A DNA stretch of 5,464 nucleotides, from assembly GCA_964617375.1 (NCBI GenBank), contig CAZTXQ010000091.1:1-5464 (forward strand). Reading direction: 5' to 3'. Source of the stretch: Firm-13 sp964617375. Its GTDB lineage: Bacteria; Bacillota; Clostridia; Saccharofermentanales; Saccharofermentanaceae. Below are positions 1 to 5,385 of this stretch, piece by piece; position 1 is the stretch's first letter, and the number at the start of each line of letters is the position of its first letter. Below the pieces are notes generated by a model, which was not told the DNA's origin, did no database searches, and saw nothing but the letters and a program-made list of their open reading frames with translations. Made by a program: the position numbers and the translations under genes.

Positions 1-44
1 GATCTCCAGACGTGGTTTCGTATGTGCGTACTAAAAAGCACCGC

Positions 45-278
45 ATGACCTGTTTCGTACGCAAATTTTGTCATCAAGGTCGCTTTTTGGTGTGTAAATC
101 AATGAGTAAAAATGTGTTTATTTATCAATGATTACCCACCATCACATGCAGTATCGATAAATTTGTCTTTCGCTTATGTGCTTCAATGATTAGAAATGTG
201 ATTATTTGTCAATTTTTACCCACCAAATTTAAGAAATGACAGATTTGGTGGGTAATCATTGATAAATGACCTGTCTCG
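45..278 (+). repeat. 13-base direct repeat flanking the hairpin cluster
   Basis: ATGACCTGTTTCG at 45-57 and ATGACCTGTCTCG at 266-278 match at 12 of 13 positions. The second copy begins where the last hairpin repeat ends. The pair could be a decayed target-site duplication or recombination footprint around the hairpins. The left copy, however, sits about 28 bases outside the first hairpin repeat, so the boundary does not fit neatly. Confidence 0.4.
86..266. repeat. Four diverged copies of a 23-base repeat forming two hairpins
   Basis: The core TTTATCAATGATTACCCACC is on the plus strand at 121-140. Its exact reverse complement is at 247-266, and the match extends to 22 of 22 bases (120-141 with 246-267). 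A third copy, with three differences, is on the plus strand at 205-227. A fourth, with small insertions, is on the minus strand at 86-110. Order and orientation are minus, plus, plus, minus, so copies 1 and 2 fold into one hairpin (about 10-base loop) and copies 3 and 4 into another (inner stem 216-228 with 243-255). This could be a small non-autonomous mobile element, a set of protein-binding sites or a structured RNA. The sequence alone does not decide. Confidence 0.75.
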
Positions 279-286
279 CCCCGCTC

Positions 287-306
287 ACTCATCACTCATC
301 ACTCAT
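287..306 (+). repeat. Heptamer tandem repeat (ACTCATC, about 3 copies)
   Basis: ACTCATC occurs at 287-293 and 294-300, and a third copy with its last base changed starts at 301. A short simple-sequence tract like this can change copy number by slippage. It lies in non-coding DNA with no gene immediately next to it. Confidence 0.7.
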
Positions 307-463
307 TTCTTATTCTCCGATATCTGAACTGTCGCGGGGGGGCGGCATAAGCAGCAGGGCTAAATTGTAAAGATAGAAACCCCAGGCAATTAAAAACGCA
401 GATGCCTCAAAACGCAAGTTGAGAGACAGCCGCGTCCATTCTTCTTATTCCCGAAAAGGATCT

Positions 464-1168
464 TTAAGGCAGATAGAACTGCCGGATCAGCATCGCCTGA
501 CCGCCGTCGACCTGTATGGTTGCAAATCTCTCGTAGCTGTCGACTTCCTGCTTCAGATACCAGATCGTGCCGTCGACGCACATGTCGTCGCCGTTGCTGA
601 ATCCGTCTTCGGAAAACACGCGGATGCTGCAGGAGTTGCTGACCTTAATGGTATATAAGGTCTGGTCGGTGTTGCTGATATAGTAATCGTTCGGAATATA
701 CTCGACCCCGTTCTCGTCGGTCTCGACGTAATTCGCATGCCCCTCTTCCTTCGCCTTGGCAATCGCCTCTGCTCCGGAGTAGATCTCGGCACGGCGCACC
801 GTGATAATCCCCTGCGTATCGGCATCCGGCGGAGTATCGTCGACTGCCGTAACATAGACCGTATATTCGCCGTCGGCCAGCTGACCCTCGGGTGTCGGCG
901 TGGGAGTCGGAGTCGGAGTTGCCGGGACCTTGGTCGGCTTAGGCGTTGGGGTGGGGGTGGCGGTCGGAGCCGCGGTTGGCGTCGGAGTTGCGGCGGAGGT
1001 CGCAAGAGTCGCCGAAGCATCTGTCGTCATTTCGGTTGATTCGGTCGCAGGGATAGAAGTTTCGGAGGGGAGATTATTCCGGGTCAGAGCAAAAATGAGT
1101 ATGGCGGCAATGATGACCGCCGCAAGACTAATCGATAAAACAATCACAGCAATCTTATACTTGTTCAT
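464..1168 (-). CDS. Membrane-anchored protein with Thr-Pro spacer and extracytoplasmic domain
   Basis: I do not recognise a named family. The 234-residue product has a short basic N-terminus, one hydrophobic helix at about residues 6-28, a Ser/Thr/Ala/Pro-rich spacer at about 33-94 with runs of alternating Thr-Pro (61-93), and a folded C-terminal part at 98-234. There is no lipobox cysteine, so the helix is most likely an uncleaved anchor with the rest outside the cell. The C-terminal part has the wording NDYYISN (160-166), a downstream SNSCSIRVF, only two cysteines (180 and 197, possibly a disulfide) and a terminal RQFYLP. This resembles small extracytoplasmic domains common in Clostridia (from memory, not a search). 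The ATG is supported by GGAGG at 1176-1180, seven bases upstream, and by a strong promoter. It lies downstream of the LUD gene on the same strand but appears to be transcribed separately. No enzymatic residues are evident; ligand or wall binding is only a guess. Confidence 0.85.
   Translation of the reverse strand: MNKYKIAVIVLSISLAAVIIAAILIFALTRNNLPSETSIPATESTEMTTDASATLATSAATPTPTAAPTATPTPTPKPTKVPATPTPTPTPTPEGQLADGEYTVYVTAVDDTPPDADTQGIITVRRAEIYSGAEAIAKAKEEGHANYVETDENGVEYIPNDYYISNTDQTLYTIKVSNSCSIRVFSEDGFSNGDDMCVDGTIWYLKQEVDSYERFATIQVDGGQAMLIRQFYLP
890..988 (-). repeat. Coding Thr-Pro low-complexity tract
   Basis: This part of the anchored-protein gene encodes residues 61-93, mostly Thr-Pro dipeptides with Ala and Lys interruptions. 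At DNA level it is a purine/pyrimidine-skewed repeat of hexamers such as GGAGTC (plus strand), which is prone to length change by slippage. Such tracts usually act as extended spacers that hold a domain away from the membrane through the wall. Confidence 0.8.
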
Positions 1169-1196
1169 ATCGGAACCTCCGCATTAAGATAGATCG

Positions 1197-1225
1197 AATA
1201 TAGAAGTTTATAACCGATATGTCAA
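1197..1225 (-). promoter_or_regulatory. Sigma-A type promoter of the anchored-protein gene
   Basis: Read on the minus strand there is TTGACA (1220-1225), a 17-base spacer and TATATT (1197-1202). That is a perfect -35 and a -10 with one mismatch, at ideal spacing. The predicted start would fall near 1190, giving a short leader that carries GGAGG at 1176-1180 before the ATG at 1168. This is the best promoter in the window and suggests the gene is expressed independently of the LUD gene upstream. Confidence 0.8.
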
Positions 1226-1238
1226 GGCGGCTTGATGC

Positions 1239-1256
1239 GACCGCTTAAGGCGGGTC
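1239..1256 (-). terminator. Possible weak hairpin after the LUD gene
   Basis: On the minus strand GACCCGCCTTAAGCGGTC can fold into a six-pair stem with one bulged C and a CTTAA loop, 18 bases past the LUD stop. There is no T tract after it, so intrinsic termination is doubtful. It lies just upstream of the next gene's -35, and AAGGCGG occurs twice here on the plus strand (1224-1230, 1247-1253). It might equally be an operator-like element. Confidence 0.25.
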
Positions 1257-1273
1257 CTACGGATCCAGCTAAA

Positions 1274-1918
1274 TCAGTACCCCGCTTCGAAATTCAAGAG
1301 GATAACCTTGATTCTGCCCTTCGGATTGCTCCTCTTGATCAGAGTAAATTCGTTGCAGATCCGGTCCGGGCTGCTGCAGTCCGTGCATTGTCCCGTCACG
1401 GAGCAGGGTGTCTTTTTGCCGAGGCGAATGCAGTTGGCCGGCCCCGATATCTCGCGGTTTCTTTGAATGGCGTCGTCAAAGGTCTTCACACATTTGTTCC
1501 GGCCGACAACGACGATCACATTCTCGGGTCCGTACATCATCGCGGCGACGCGGTTGCCGCGTCCGTCGACATTGTATAACCATCCGTCCTCGGTAATCGC
1601 ATTGGCCGACGTGAAATAGTAATCCGCGGAAAAGGCCTGCCGGTTGACGGCCGTGATCTGCTCATTGGTCTTGACCTCCGGCGATGTCTTGTCGTAAAAA
1701 ACATAATCGCCCGCATTCAGATAGTCGATAATCCCGGTCTCGGCGAGAGTCATCGAGCCTCCGGCATTCACCGATGCGCCATTCTTCATGAGGCAGTCAA
1801 GAAGTTCGGGAAGTTCTTCTTTGGACTGGACGATGTAAGCGTCCATCTGGTTCAGCTTCAGTTTTTCGGCGATTTTCCCAAGCTTGATTTCCCATAATAT
1901 CTCTGCACTTTTATCCAT
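1274..1918 (-). CDS. LUD-domain protein (lactate utilization protein, LutC/YkgG-like family)
   Basis: The 214-residue product matches the full-length single-domain LUD (DUF162) proteins of Firmicutes, which are cytoplasmic and often annotated as lactate utilization proteins. Visible hallmarks are NAGGSMTLAETG (51-62, the conserved glycine/Ser-Met-Thr loop), TSANAITEDGWLYNVDGRG (103-121) and MYGPENVIVVVGRNK (128-142). A C-terminal cluster C-x5-C-x2-C-x6-C (Cys172, 178, 181, 188) in the setting CTDCSSPDRICN is typical of this subgroup and could bind a metal or Fe-S centre (inference). In the Lut system LUD proteins work with an Fe-S oxidoreductase to oxidise lactate; no such partner is visible here, so the substrate is unknown. 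The start ATG has AGAGG at 1927-1931, eight bases upstream. The gene follows the aldolase gene on the same strand, in the same reading frame, 129 bases downstream, and is probably co-transcribed with it. Confidence 0.88.
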   Translation of the reverse strand: MDKSAEILWEIKLGKIAEKLKLNQMDAYIVQSKEELPELLDCLMKNGASVNAGGSMTLAETGIIDYLNAGDYVFYDKTSPEVKTNEQITAVNRQAFSADYYFTSANAITEDGWLYNVDGRGNRVAAMMYGPENVIVVVGRNKCVKTFDDAIQRNREISGPANCIRLGKKTPCSVTGQCTDCSSPDRICNEFTLIKRSNPKGRIKVILLNFEAGY

Positions 1919-1948
1919 ACCCGGTACCTCTATCCCTTGATTTATATT

Positions 1949-2065
1949 TTAATCGTTGATCCGCGGCGCATTGCGCCTTAACCGCTGATCCAAGCCTTAG
2001 TCGTTGATCCGCGGCGTCTTCTCGCCTTTATCCGTTGATCCATGCCTTTAGTCGTTGATCCGCGG
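1949..2065 (-). repeat. In-frame tandem repeat of the aldolase gene's 3' end
   Basis: Read on the minus strand, CGCCGCGGATCAACGA followed by C or T and TAA occurs three times. The stops are at 2048-2050, 1997-1999 and 1949-1951. The spacings are 51 and 48 bases, both multiples of three. Each copy encodes PRIND then stop, so the real C-terminus APRIND recurs as TPRIND and APRIND. Between the copies lies a related half-unit (TGGATCAACGGATAAAGGC, then TTGGATCAGCGGTTAAGGC), giving at least five copies of GGATCAACG or GGATCAGCG at alternating spacings of about 20 and 30 bases. Small GC hairpins lie at 1965-1977 (ggcgc/gcgcc) and 2013-2026 (ggcg/cgcc). Confidence 0.85.
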
Positions 2066-3142
2066 CGCATACTTGGTGAGATAGAAGCGGCGCAGCCGGA
2101 AGGCGGCGAGAGCCGAGATCGCACGGGGCGTCCGGCTCGGTCTTTTCGCTTCGAGAAATACCAGTGTGCGGCAATTCTTGACGAGCAGATGTCTGGCCGC
2201 AACCGCATCACCCGGCGTCGTTCCGCAGCATAGCGCACCGATCCCCTTAATAATAACACCGTTTCTGTGCTTAAGAGCTTTGACCGTCCGGGCGGCCGCT
2301 TCGGCCGGCTCACCGGGATCGATGGAAATCACCCGTACGTTCACTCCGAGAATCTGGGCAAAATCATCCAGATGCGGATAAATCTTCTTCCGCCCTTCCG
2401 ATGACGGGAGGACAAACGGCGCCGAAGTGAAGGCGATTGCCGAGATATCCGGACGTGCGTCATAGATCTCCTGGCATATCGTACGATACGGTTCCGCGAG
2501 ATTCGCAATGTCGTCTCTGGTACCGGAGAGCGCGTCGTCCGATTCGGCATGGTCGGATTCGTCCTTATACCCGCAGATATTCCGCACATAACTGCGGCAG
2601 TAGGCTTCGATTTCGTTGGCCGCATCAAACGCCTGGCGGATGTCTTCCCCCATGCAAAGGACGCCGTGATGCGCGATCAGCATGACGTACGATTTCTTTT
2701 CGCAAAGGGCGAAGCTGATCTCATCGACGAGCTTCCGGCTTCCCGATACGGCATATTTCGCGCAGAACACTCTCTTGCCGAGCAGCCTCTCGTACTCGGG
2801 AGGAATACCGGTTAAGTCGGCGTCGAGCGCACTTACGGCCGACGCATAATCCTGATGTGTGTGAATGACGAATCCGATGTCCGGCCGGATCCTGTAAACG
2901 GCCGCGTGAACATTCTTCTCGGACGAGGGAAGCACGCTCCCCTCATACCCGGCGTCGGCAATCCGGACGCTCACGATATCCTTCGGCGACAGCTTGTCAT
3001 AGGCCCGGCCGCTCGGCGTTATAACGAATTCCGTGTCACTTACACGGCAGCTGACATTGCCCCAGGTACGCGAGATCAATCCCGAACGGGCGATCTCAAG
3101 ACCTGCCTCAATAACCTGTTCTCTGGCTTTATCAATATTCAT
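2048..3142 (-). CDS. Class II aldolase/adducin family protein with degenerate second aldolase domain
   Basis: The 364-residue cytoplasmic product has two class II aldolase-like halves. Domain 1 (about 1-195) resembles L-fuculose-1-phosphate aldolase and relatives, which cleave sugar phosphates with a bound divalent metal. It shows TWGNVS (26-31), ITPSGRAYDKL (41-51), the catalytic-type glutamate in PSSEKNVH (Glu75), HTH (His94, His96) and HHG (His158-159), so metal binding looks intact. Domain 2 (about 218-364) has the same pattern in outline, but the HxH position reads AFTSA and the HHG position reads IKGIG, so it probably lacks a metal site. The ending FYLTKYAPRIND resembles the tails of related clostridial proteins. 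I prefer ATG 3142, because GAGG at 3148-3151 is five bases upstream; an in-frame GTG at 3146-3148 would overlap it. The substrate is unknown. The LUD gene follows, perhaps handling a lactaldehyde- or lactate-like product (inference). Confidence 0.88.
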   Translation of the reverse strand: MNIDKAREQVIEAGLEIARSGLISRTWGNVSCRVSDTEFVITPSGRAYDKLSPKDIVSVRIADAGYEGSVLPSSEKNVHAAVYRIRPDIGFVIHTHQDYASAVSALDADLTGIPPEYERLLGKRVFCAKYAVSGSRKLVDEISFALCEKKSYVMLIAHHGVLCMGEDIRQAFDAANEIEAYCRSYVRNICGYKDESDHAESDDALSGTRDDIANLAEPYRTICQEIYDARPDISAIAFTSAPFVLPSSEGRKKIYPHLDDFAQILGVNVRVISIDPGEPAEAAARTVKALKHRNGVIIKGIGALCCGTTPGDAVAARHLLVKNCRTLVFLEAKRPSRTPRAISALAAFRLRRFYLTKYAPRIND

Positions 3143-3204
3143 AAACACCTCGCGCTATAACGGAAATGGGCATGTCCGCTGCAACAAAACGCCCGCGTAA
3201 AACG

Positions 3205-3217
3205 TCTGATAATCAGA
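3205..3217. promoter_or_regulatory. 13-base dyad in the divergent intergenic region
   Basis: TCTGATAATCAGA is a perfect inverted repeat (6-base arms, one central base) between the aldolase start and the serpin start. A regulator controlling either gene could bind here, but such a short dyad can arise by chance. I found no convincing -10/-35 pair for the aldolase gene in this 170-base gap. Confidence 0.25.
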
Positions 3218-3241
3218 AGGATTCGGATAACGAGGATATCT

Positions 3242-3270
3242 TTGTCAGGATTTCATTATATAATTAAATA
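3242..3270 (+). promoter_or_regulatory. Probable serpin promoter region
   Basis: TTGTCA (3242-3247) lies 17 bases before TAAATA (3265-3270), and a perfect TATAAT lies at 3259-3264 inside the palindrome ATTATATAAT (3255-3264). TATAAT is only 11 bases from TTGTCA, so the exact pairing is unclear. Still, the strongly AT-rich patch about 45 bases upstream of the serpin start is the best promoter candidate. The palindrome also offers a TATAAT on the minus strand, but no matching -35 is visible there. Confidence 0.4.
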
Positions 3271-3312
3271 TGAATTCCGTATACACCGCACCTAATTGAG
3301 GAGGCTATTCAT

Positions 3313-4617
3313 ATGAAAAAGATCATTCGAAAAGTCCTTGCCGGCACGCTCACGATTGCTATGCTTGCGGCCGGAACGGCATGCGCGAAAAGCGGCACCG
3401 CAGAGACGACGACACCAACCCGGACAGATGTGCTCTCCTACAAAGCGACACTGACTGCGCAGGAAATCGGCGCCTTCCCGGACGCATTTGTAAGCGGGAT
3501 CAATCAGTACGGATGGACATCTGCGGCCAAGCTCTATTCCGGCAAGAACCTTGCGCTGTCACCGGCCAGCCTTGCACTCGCGCTTCTGATGACACGGGCC
3601 GGCGCGGTGGGCGAAACGGCCGACGAGATGAAGAGTGCACTCTTCATGACAGGGTTGTCCGACGACGAGATCTTAAAAGCTTCGAAGCAGCTCATGTGGC
3701 GCGCCAACACCAATGGCATGGAAGCCGCGAATTCGATCTGGATGGAGAAGGACTATGGCTTCAGCGCGGATTACATCCGCGCCCTGAACGACTCCTTCAT
3801 GTGCGACGCTTTTGCCGTTGACTTTATAAACGACGCGAAAAAAGCCACGGACGACATCAACAGCTGGGCTTCCGACAAGACGCACGGCAAAATCCCCGAA
3901 ATGAATCCCGCTCCTCTGCCCGCCGATACGAAGCTCGTTCTTGTCAACGCACTCTACTTCCTCGGAGACTGGCAGAATCCGTTTGAGGCGAACGACAGTT
4001 ACAAGGAGAATTTCAAGACGGCAGACGGCGATGTCGAGACGATGTTCATGCATAAAGCAGAGGCCGACATGCTCTACTCGGAGACAGCCGGCTATCAGAT
4101 GATCTCGATGCCTTTTAAGGGTGCCGAAGGCGAATCCGACAGCCCGTACTCGATGGCGTTCATCCTGCCCGCCGAGGGATCCGATATCAATGAACTGATG
4201 AACACAATTGCTGAGGACGGCTTCTCACCGGCTGTCAAAGCTATGACGAACGAAACGGTCAATCTCTCACTTCCGAAATTCGAGTTCACCTTCGATACAT
4301 CCATGGTGAATACCATGGAAGATCTCGGCATGACCAAAGCCTTTACGGACGCGGCCGAATTCGACAACATGACCGGCTCGGCCAACAATCTTGCGATCTC
4401 CGATATTCTTCACAAGTGCTACATCCGGGTGGATGAGGAAGGCGCGGAAGCCGCGGCCGTTACCGAGGTCATCATGGTGGAAACCGAACTGGCACCGCAG
4501 GACGATGTCAAGAACTTTACCGCTGACCGCCCGTTCCTTTTCGCGATTTACGACGAGACCGACAACACGGTTCTGTTCCTCGGCGCCGTCGCGAATCCTG
4601 CCCTGGAGGCCGGCTGA
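3313..4617 (+). CDS. Secreted serpin (serine protease inhibitor family protein)
   Basis: The 434-residue product has a basic, hydrophobic signal sequence (1-24). Cys24 could be a lipoprotein site (AGTAC is a poor lipobox), or signal peptidase I could cut after ACA. A short Thr-rich linker leads to a complete serpin domain (about 45-430). Visible family features are the shutter serines in LSPAS (Ser83, Ser86), LVNALYFLGDW (210-220), the inhibitory-type hinge EEGAEAAAVT (375-384) and the serpin signature FTADRPFLFAI (402-412), which fits every position of the PROSITE serpin pattern. Small residues at P12-P10 (Ala380-382) argue for a suicide inhibitor rather than a non-inhibitory serpin. Simple counting from Gly377 as P15 puts P1 at Thr391, but the loop is longer than in alpha-1-antitrypsin, so P1 is uncertain. 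Bacterial relatives from gut species inhibit host or bacterial serine proteases. The start is set by GAGGAGG at 3298-3304, eight bases before the ATG. Confidence 0.93.
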   Translation: MKKIIRKVLAGTLTIAMLAAGTACAKSGTAETTTPTRTDVLSYKATLTAQEIGAFPDAFVSGINQYGWTSAAKLYSGKNLALSPASLALALLMTRAGAVGETADEMKSALFMTGLSDDEILKASKQLMWRANTNGMEAANSIWMEKDYGFSADYIRALNDSFMCDAFAVDFINDAKKATDDINSWASDKTHGKIPEMNPAPLPADTKLVLVNALYFLGDWQNPFEANDSYKENFKTADGDVETMFMHKAEADMLYSETAGYQMISMPFKGAEGESDSPYSMAFILPAEGSDINELMNTIAEDGFSPAVKAMTNETVNLSLPKFEFTFDTSMVNTMEDLGMTKAFTDAAEFDNMTGSANNLAISDILHKCYIRVDEEGAEAAAVTEVIMVETELAPQDDVKNFTADRPFLFAIYDETDNTVLFLGAVANPALEAG

Positions 4618-4620
4618 TAC

Positions 4621-4670
4621 CGGACTTAAGTCTCCGGAAACCGGCCGTGTAACCGCGCGACAACGGCCGG
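4621..4670. terminator. Inverted repeats between convergent genes, possible bidirectional terminator
   Basis: Just after the serpin stop there is a perfect 10-base palindrome GACTTAAGTC (4623-4632). It is followed by an exact 8-bp stem CCGGCCGT (4641-4648) and ACGGCCGG (4663-4670) with a 14-base loop. Its position between convergent genes fits a shared terminator. On the minus strand the stem is followed only by TTTCC, and on the plus strand by no T run, so it is not a classical intrinsic terminator. Confidence 0.45.
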
Positions 4671-4689
4671 GCGACCGGAGCGGCATATC

Positions 4690-5385
4690 TTATCCGCGGA
4701 TGAACTTTGCGACTTTTTTGGAATCCGCACCGGGATTTAGCGTCTCGATCTGCCCGGCAATCCGAAGTGAAGCTTCTTTCTCGGAGATCTGCCGCGCTTC
4801 GTAAAGAATCGAATCGCCGAAGAACGTCTCGGCCGTACAGAAAACGGTCGACGACCAGCCGTACTCCGCGCCCTGCTGCGAAAGCTTCTGCTGACGGCCG
4901 CACATCGTAAGGAACATGCGCATCTGAAGCTCCGTCAGCGCCCGGTCAAACACCGAAGCATCTTCCTTCTTGAACCCGGCGAGCAATTTGATCGCGTGAA
5001 GAGGAAGCGTCCCGTGTTCCCTGACCTGCTCGTAAATGCGCTTCGCCGCGTGGCTGATCGTACCATCCGCATAAGCCGCTTCGAAAGAGGCGGCTTTTCT
5101 GCGTACGGCCAGAAAATCCGGGTAATAATCGCGCGTGATGTATCCGCTTTTCCGGAAGAAAACCTTCGCGTACGCGATGTCATTTCTCTCGTCCAGGACG
5201 CGCATTCTCCACTCCCACGGATCCGTATCCGGGTCGCCGGTATGCCAGCGAACCGGCGTCTCATACGGCGGCTCCTGATCCCAGCTCCACGGGATGATCG
5301 AGAAGATCCCCTCGGAATTGCCGCCGCCCATTGAGAAACCGGCGTTCAAAAGTTCCGTGACAAAGGAGTTATAATCTGTAATCAT
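4690..5385 (-). CDS. AlkZ-related winged-helix protein
   Basis: The 231-residue product resembles a group of short Firmicutes proteins annotated as AlkZ-related. I recognise this from the motif WHTGDPDTDPWEWR (47-60), the following stretch AYAKVFFRKSGYITRDYYP (71-89), and a likely winged-helix segment at about 112-162 (KRIYEQVREHGTLPLHAIKL then RALTELQMRMFLTMCG), followed by YGWSSTVF (175-182). AlkZ/YcaQ itself is a DNA glycosylase for interstrand crosslinks and is much longer. This protein is about half that length and I cannot point to the catalytic QxQ-type motif, so glycosylase activity should not be assumed. There is no signal peptide, so it is cytoplasmic. The ATG is supported by GGAGG at 5394-5398, eight bases upstream. 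It converges on the serpin gene and appears to be transcribed alone from an AT-rich region at 5405-5464, where I could not fix a promoter. Confidence 0.8.
   Translation of the reverse strand: MITDYNSFVTELLNAGFSMGGGNSEGIFSIIPWSWDQEPPYETPVRWHTGDPDTDPWEWRMRVLDERNDIAYAKVFFRKSGYITRDYYPDFLAVRRKAASFEAAYADGTISHAAKRIYEQVREHGTLPLHAIKLLAGFKKEDASVFDRALTELQMRMFLTMCGRQQKLSQQGAEYGWSSTVFCTAETFFGDSILYEARQISEKEASLRIAGQIETLNPGADSKKVAKFIRG

Larger units (their letters stand above)
1..463. other. Gene-free repeat-rich region
   Basis: No open frame here shows a ribosome binding site, a recognisable family or convincing composition, so I call no gene. Bases 60-270 are clearly more AT-rich than the genes around them. 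The stretch holds the diverged 23-base repeats and hairpins at 86-266, a near-identical 13-base direct repeat (45-57 and 266-278), a heptamer tandem repeat (287-306) and a run of seven G at 336-342. The part from 380 to 463 is the 3' flank of the minus-strand gene ending at 464; I see no classical terminator with a T tract there. A weak 5-bp hairpin at 468-483 overlaps that gene's stop. Confidence 0.7.

Noticed and set aside
86..266. CRISPR array
   Set aside because: The repeats are diverged, alternate in orientation and have irregular spacers, so they do not form a CRISPR array.
468..483. Terminator hairpin at the end of the anchored-protein gene
   Set aside because: The GGCAG/CTGCC stem is only five pairs, overlaps the stop region and lacks a proper T tract.
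390..581. Small minus-strand frame of 63 residues at the end of the anchored-protein gene
   Set aside because: It overlaps the better-supported gene, has Arg-rich random-looking composition and no ribosome binding site.
553..1020. Arg/Pro-rich open frame opposite in phase to the anchored-protein gene
   Set aside because: It overlaps the Thr-Pro-coding gene on the same strand in another frame. Its Pro/Arg richness comes from the low-complexity DNA, and it has no ribosome binding site.
900..1187. Plus-strand frame rich in Gly-Val repeats
   Set aside because: It is the antisense reading of the Thr-Pro repeat and the signal anchor; no start signal is visible.
1978..2313. Minus-strand frame covering the repeat region
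   Set aside because: It overlaps the conserved aldolase domain 2 in a different frame, and its repeated peptides are only the DNA repeat read out of phase.
3143..3148. GTG start two codons upstream of the aldolase ATG
   Set aside because: It would overlap the only ribosome binding site (GAGG 3148-3151), whereas ATG 3142 has suitable five-base spacing.
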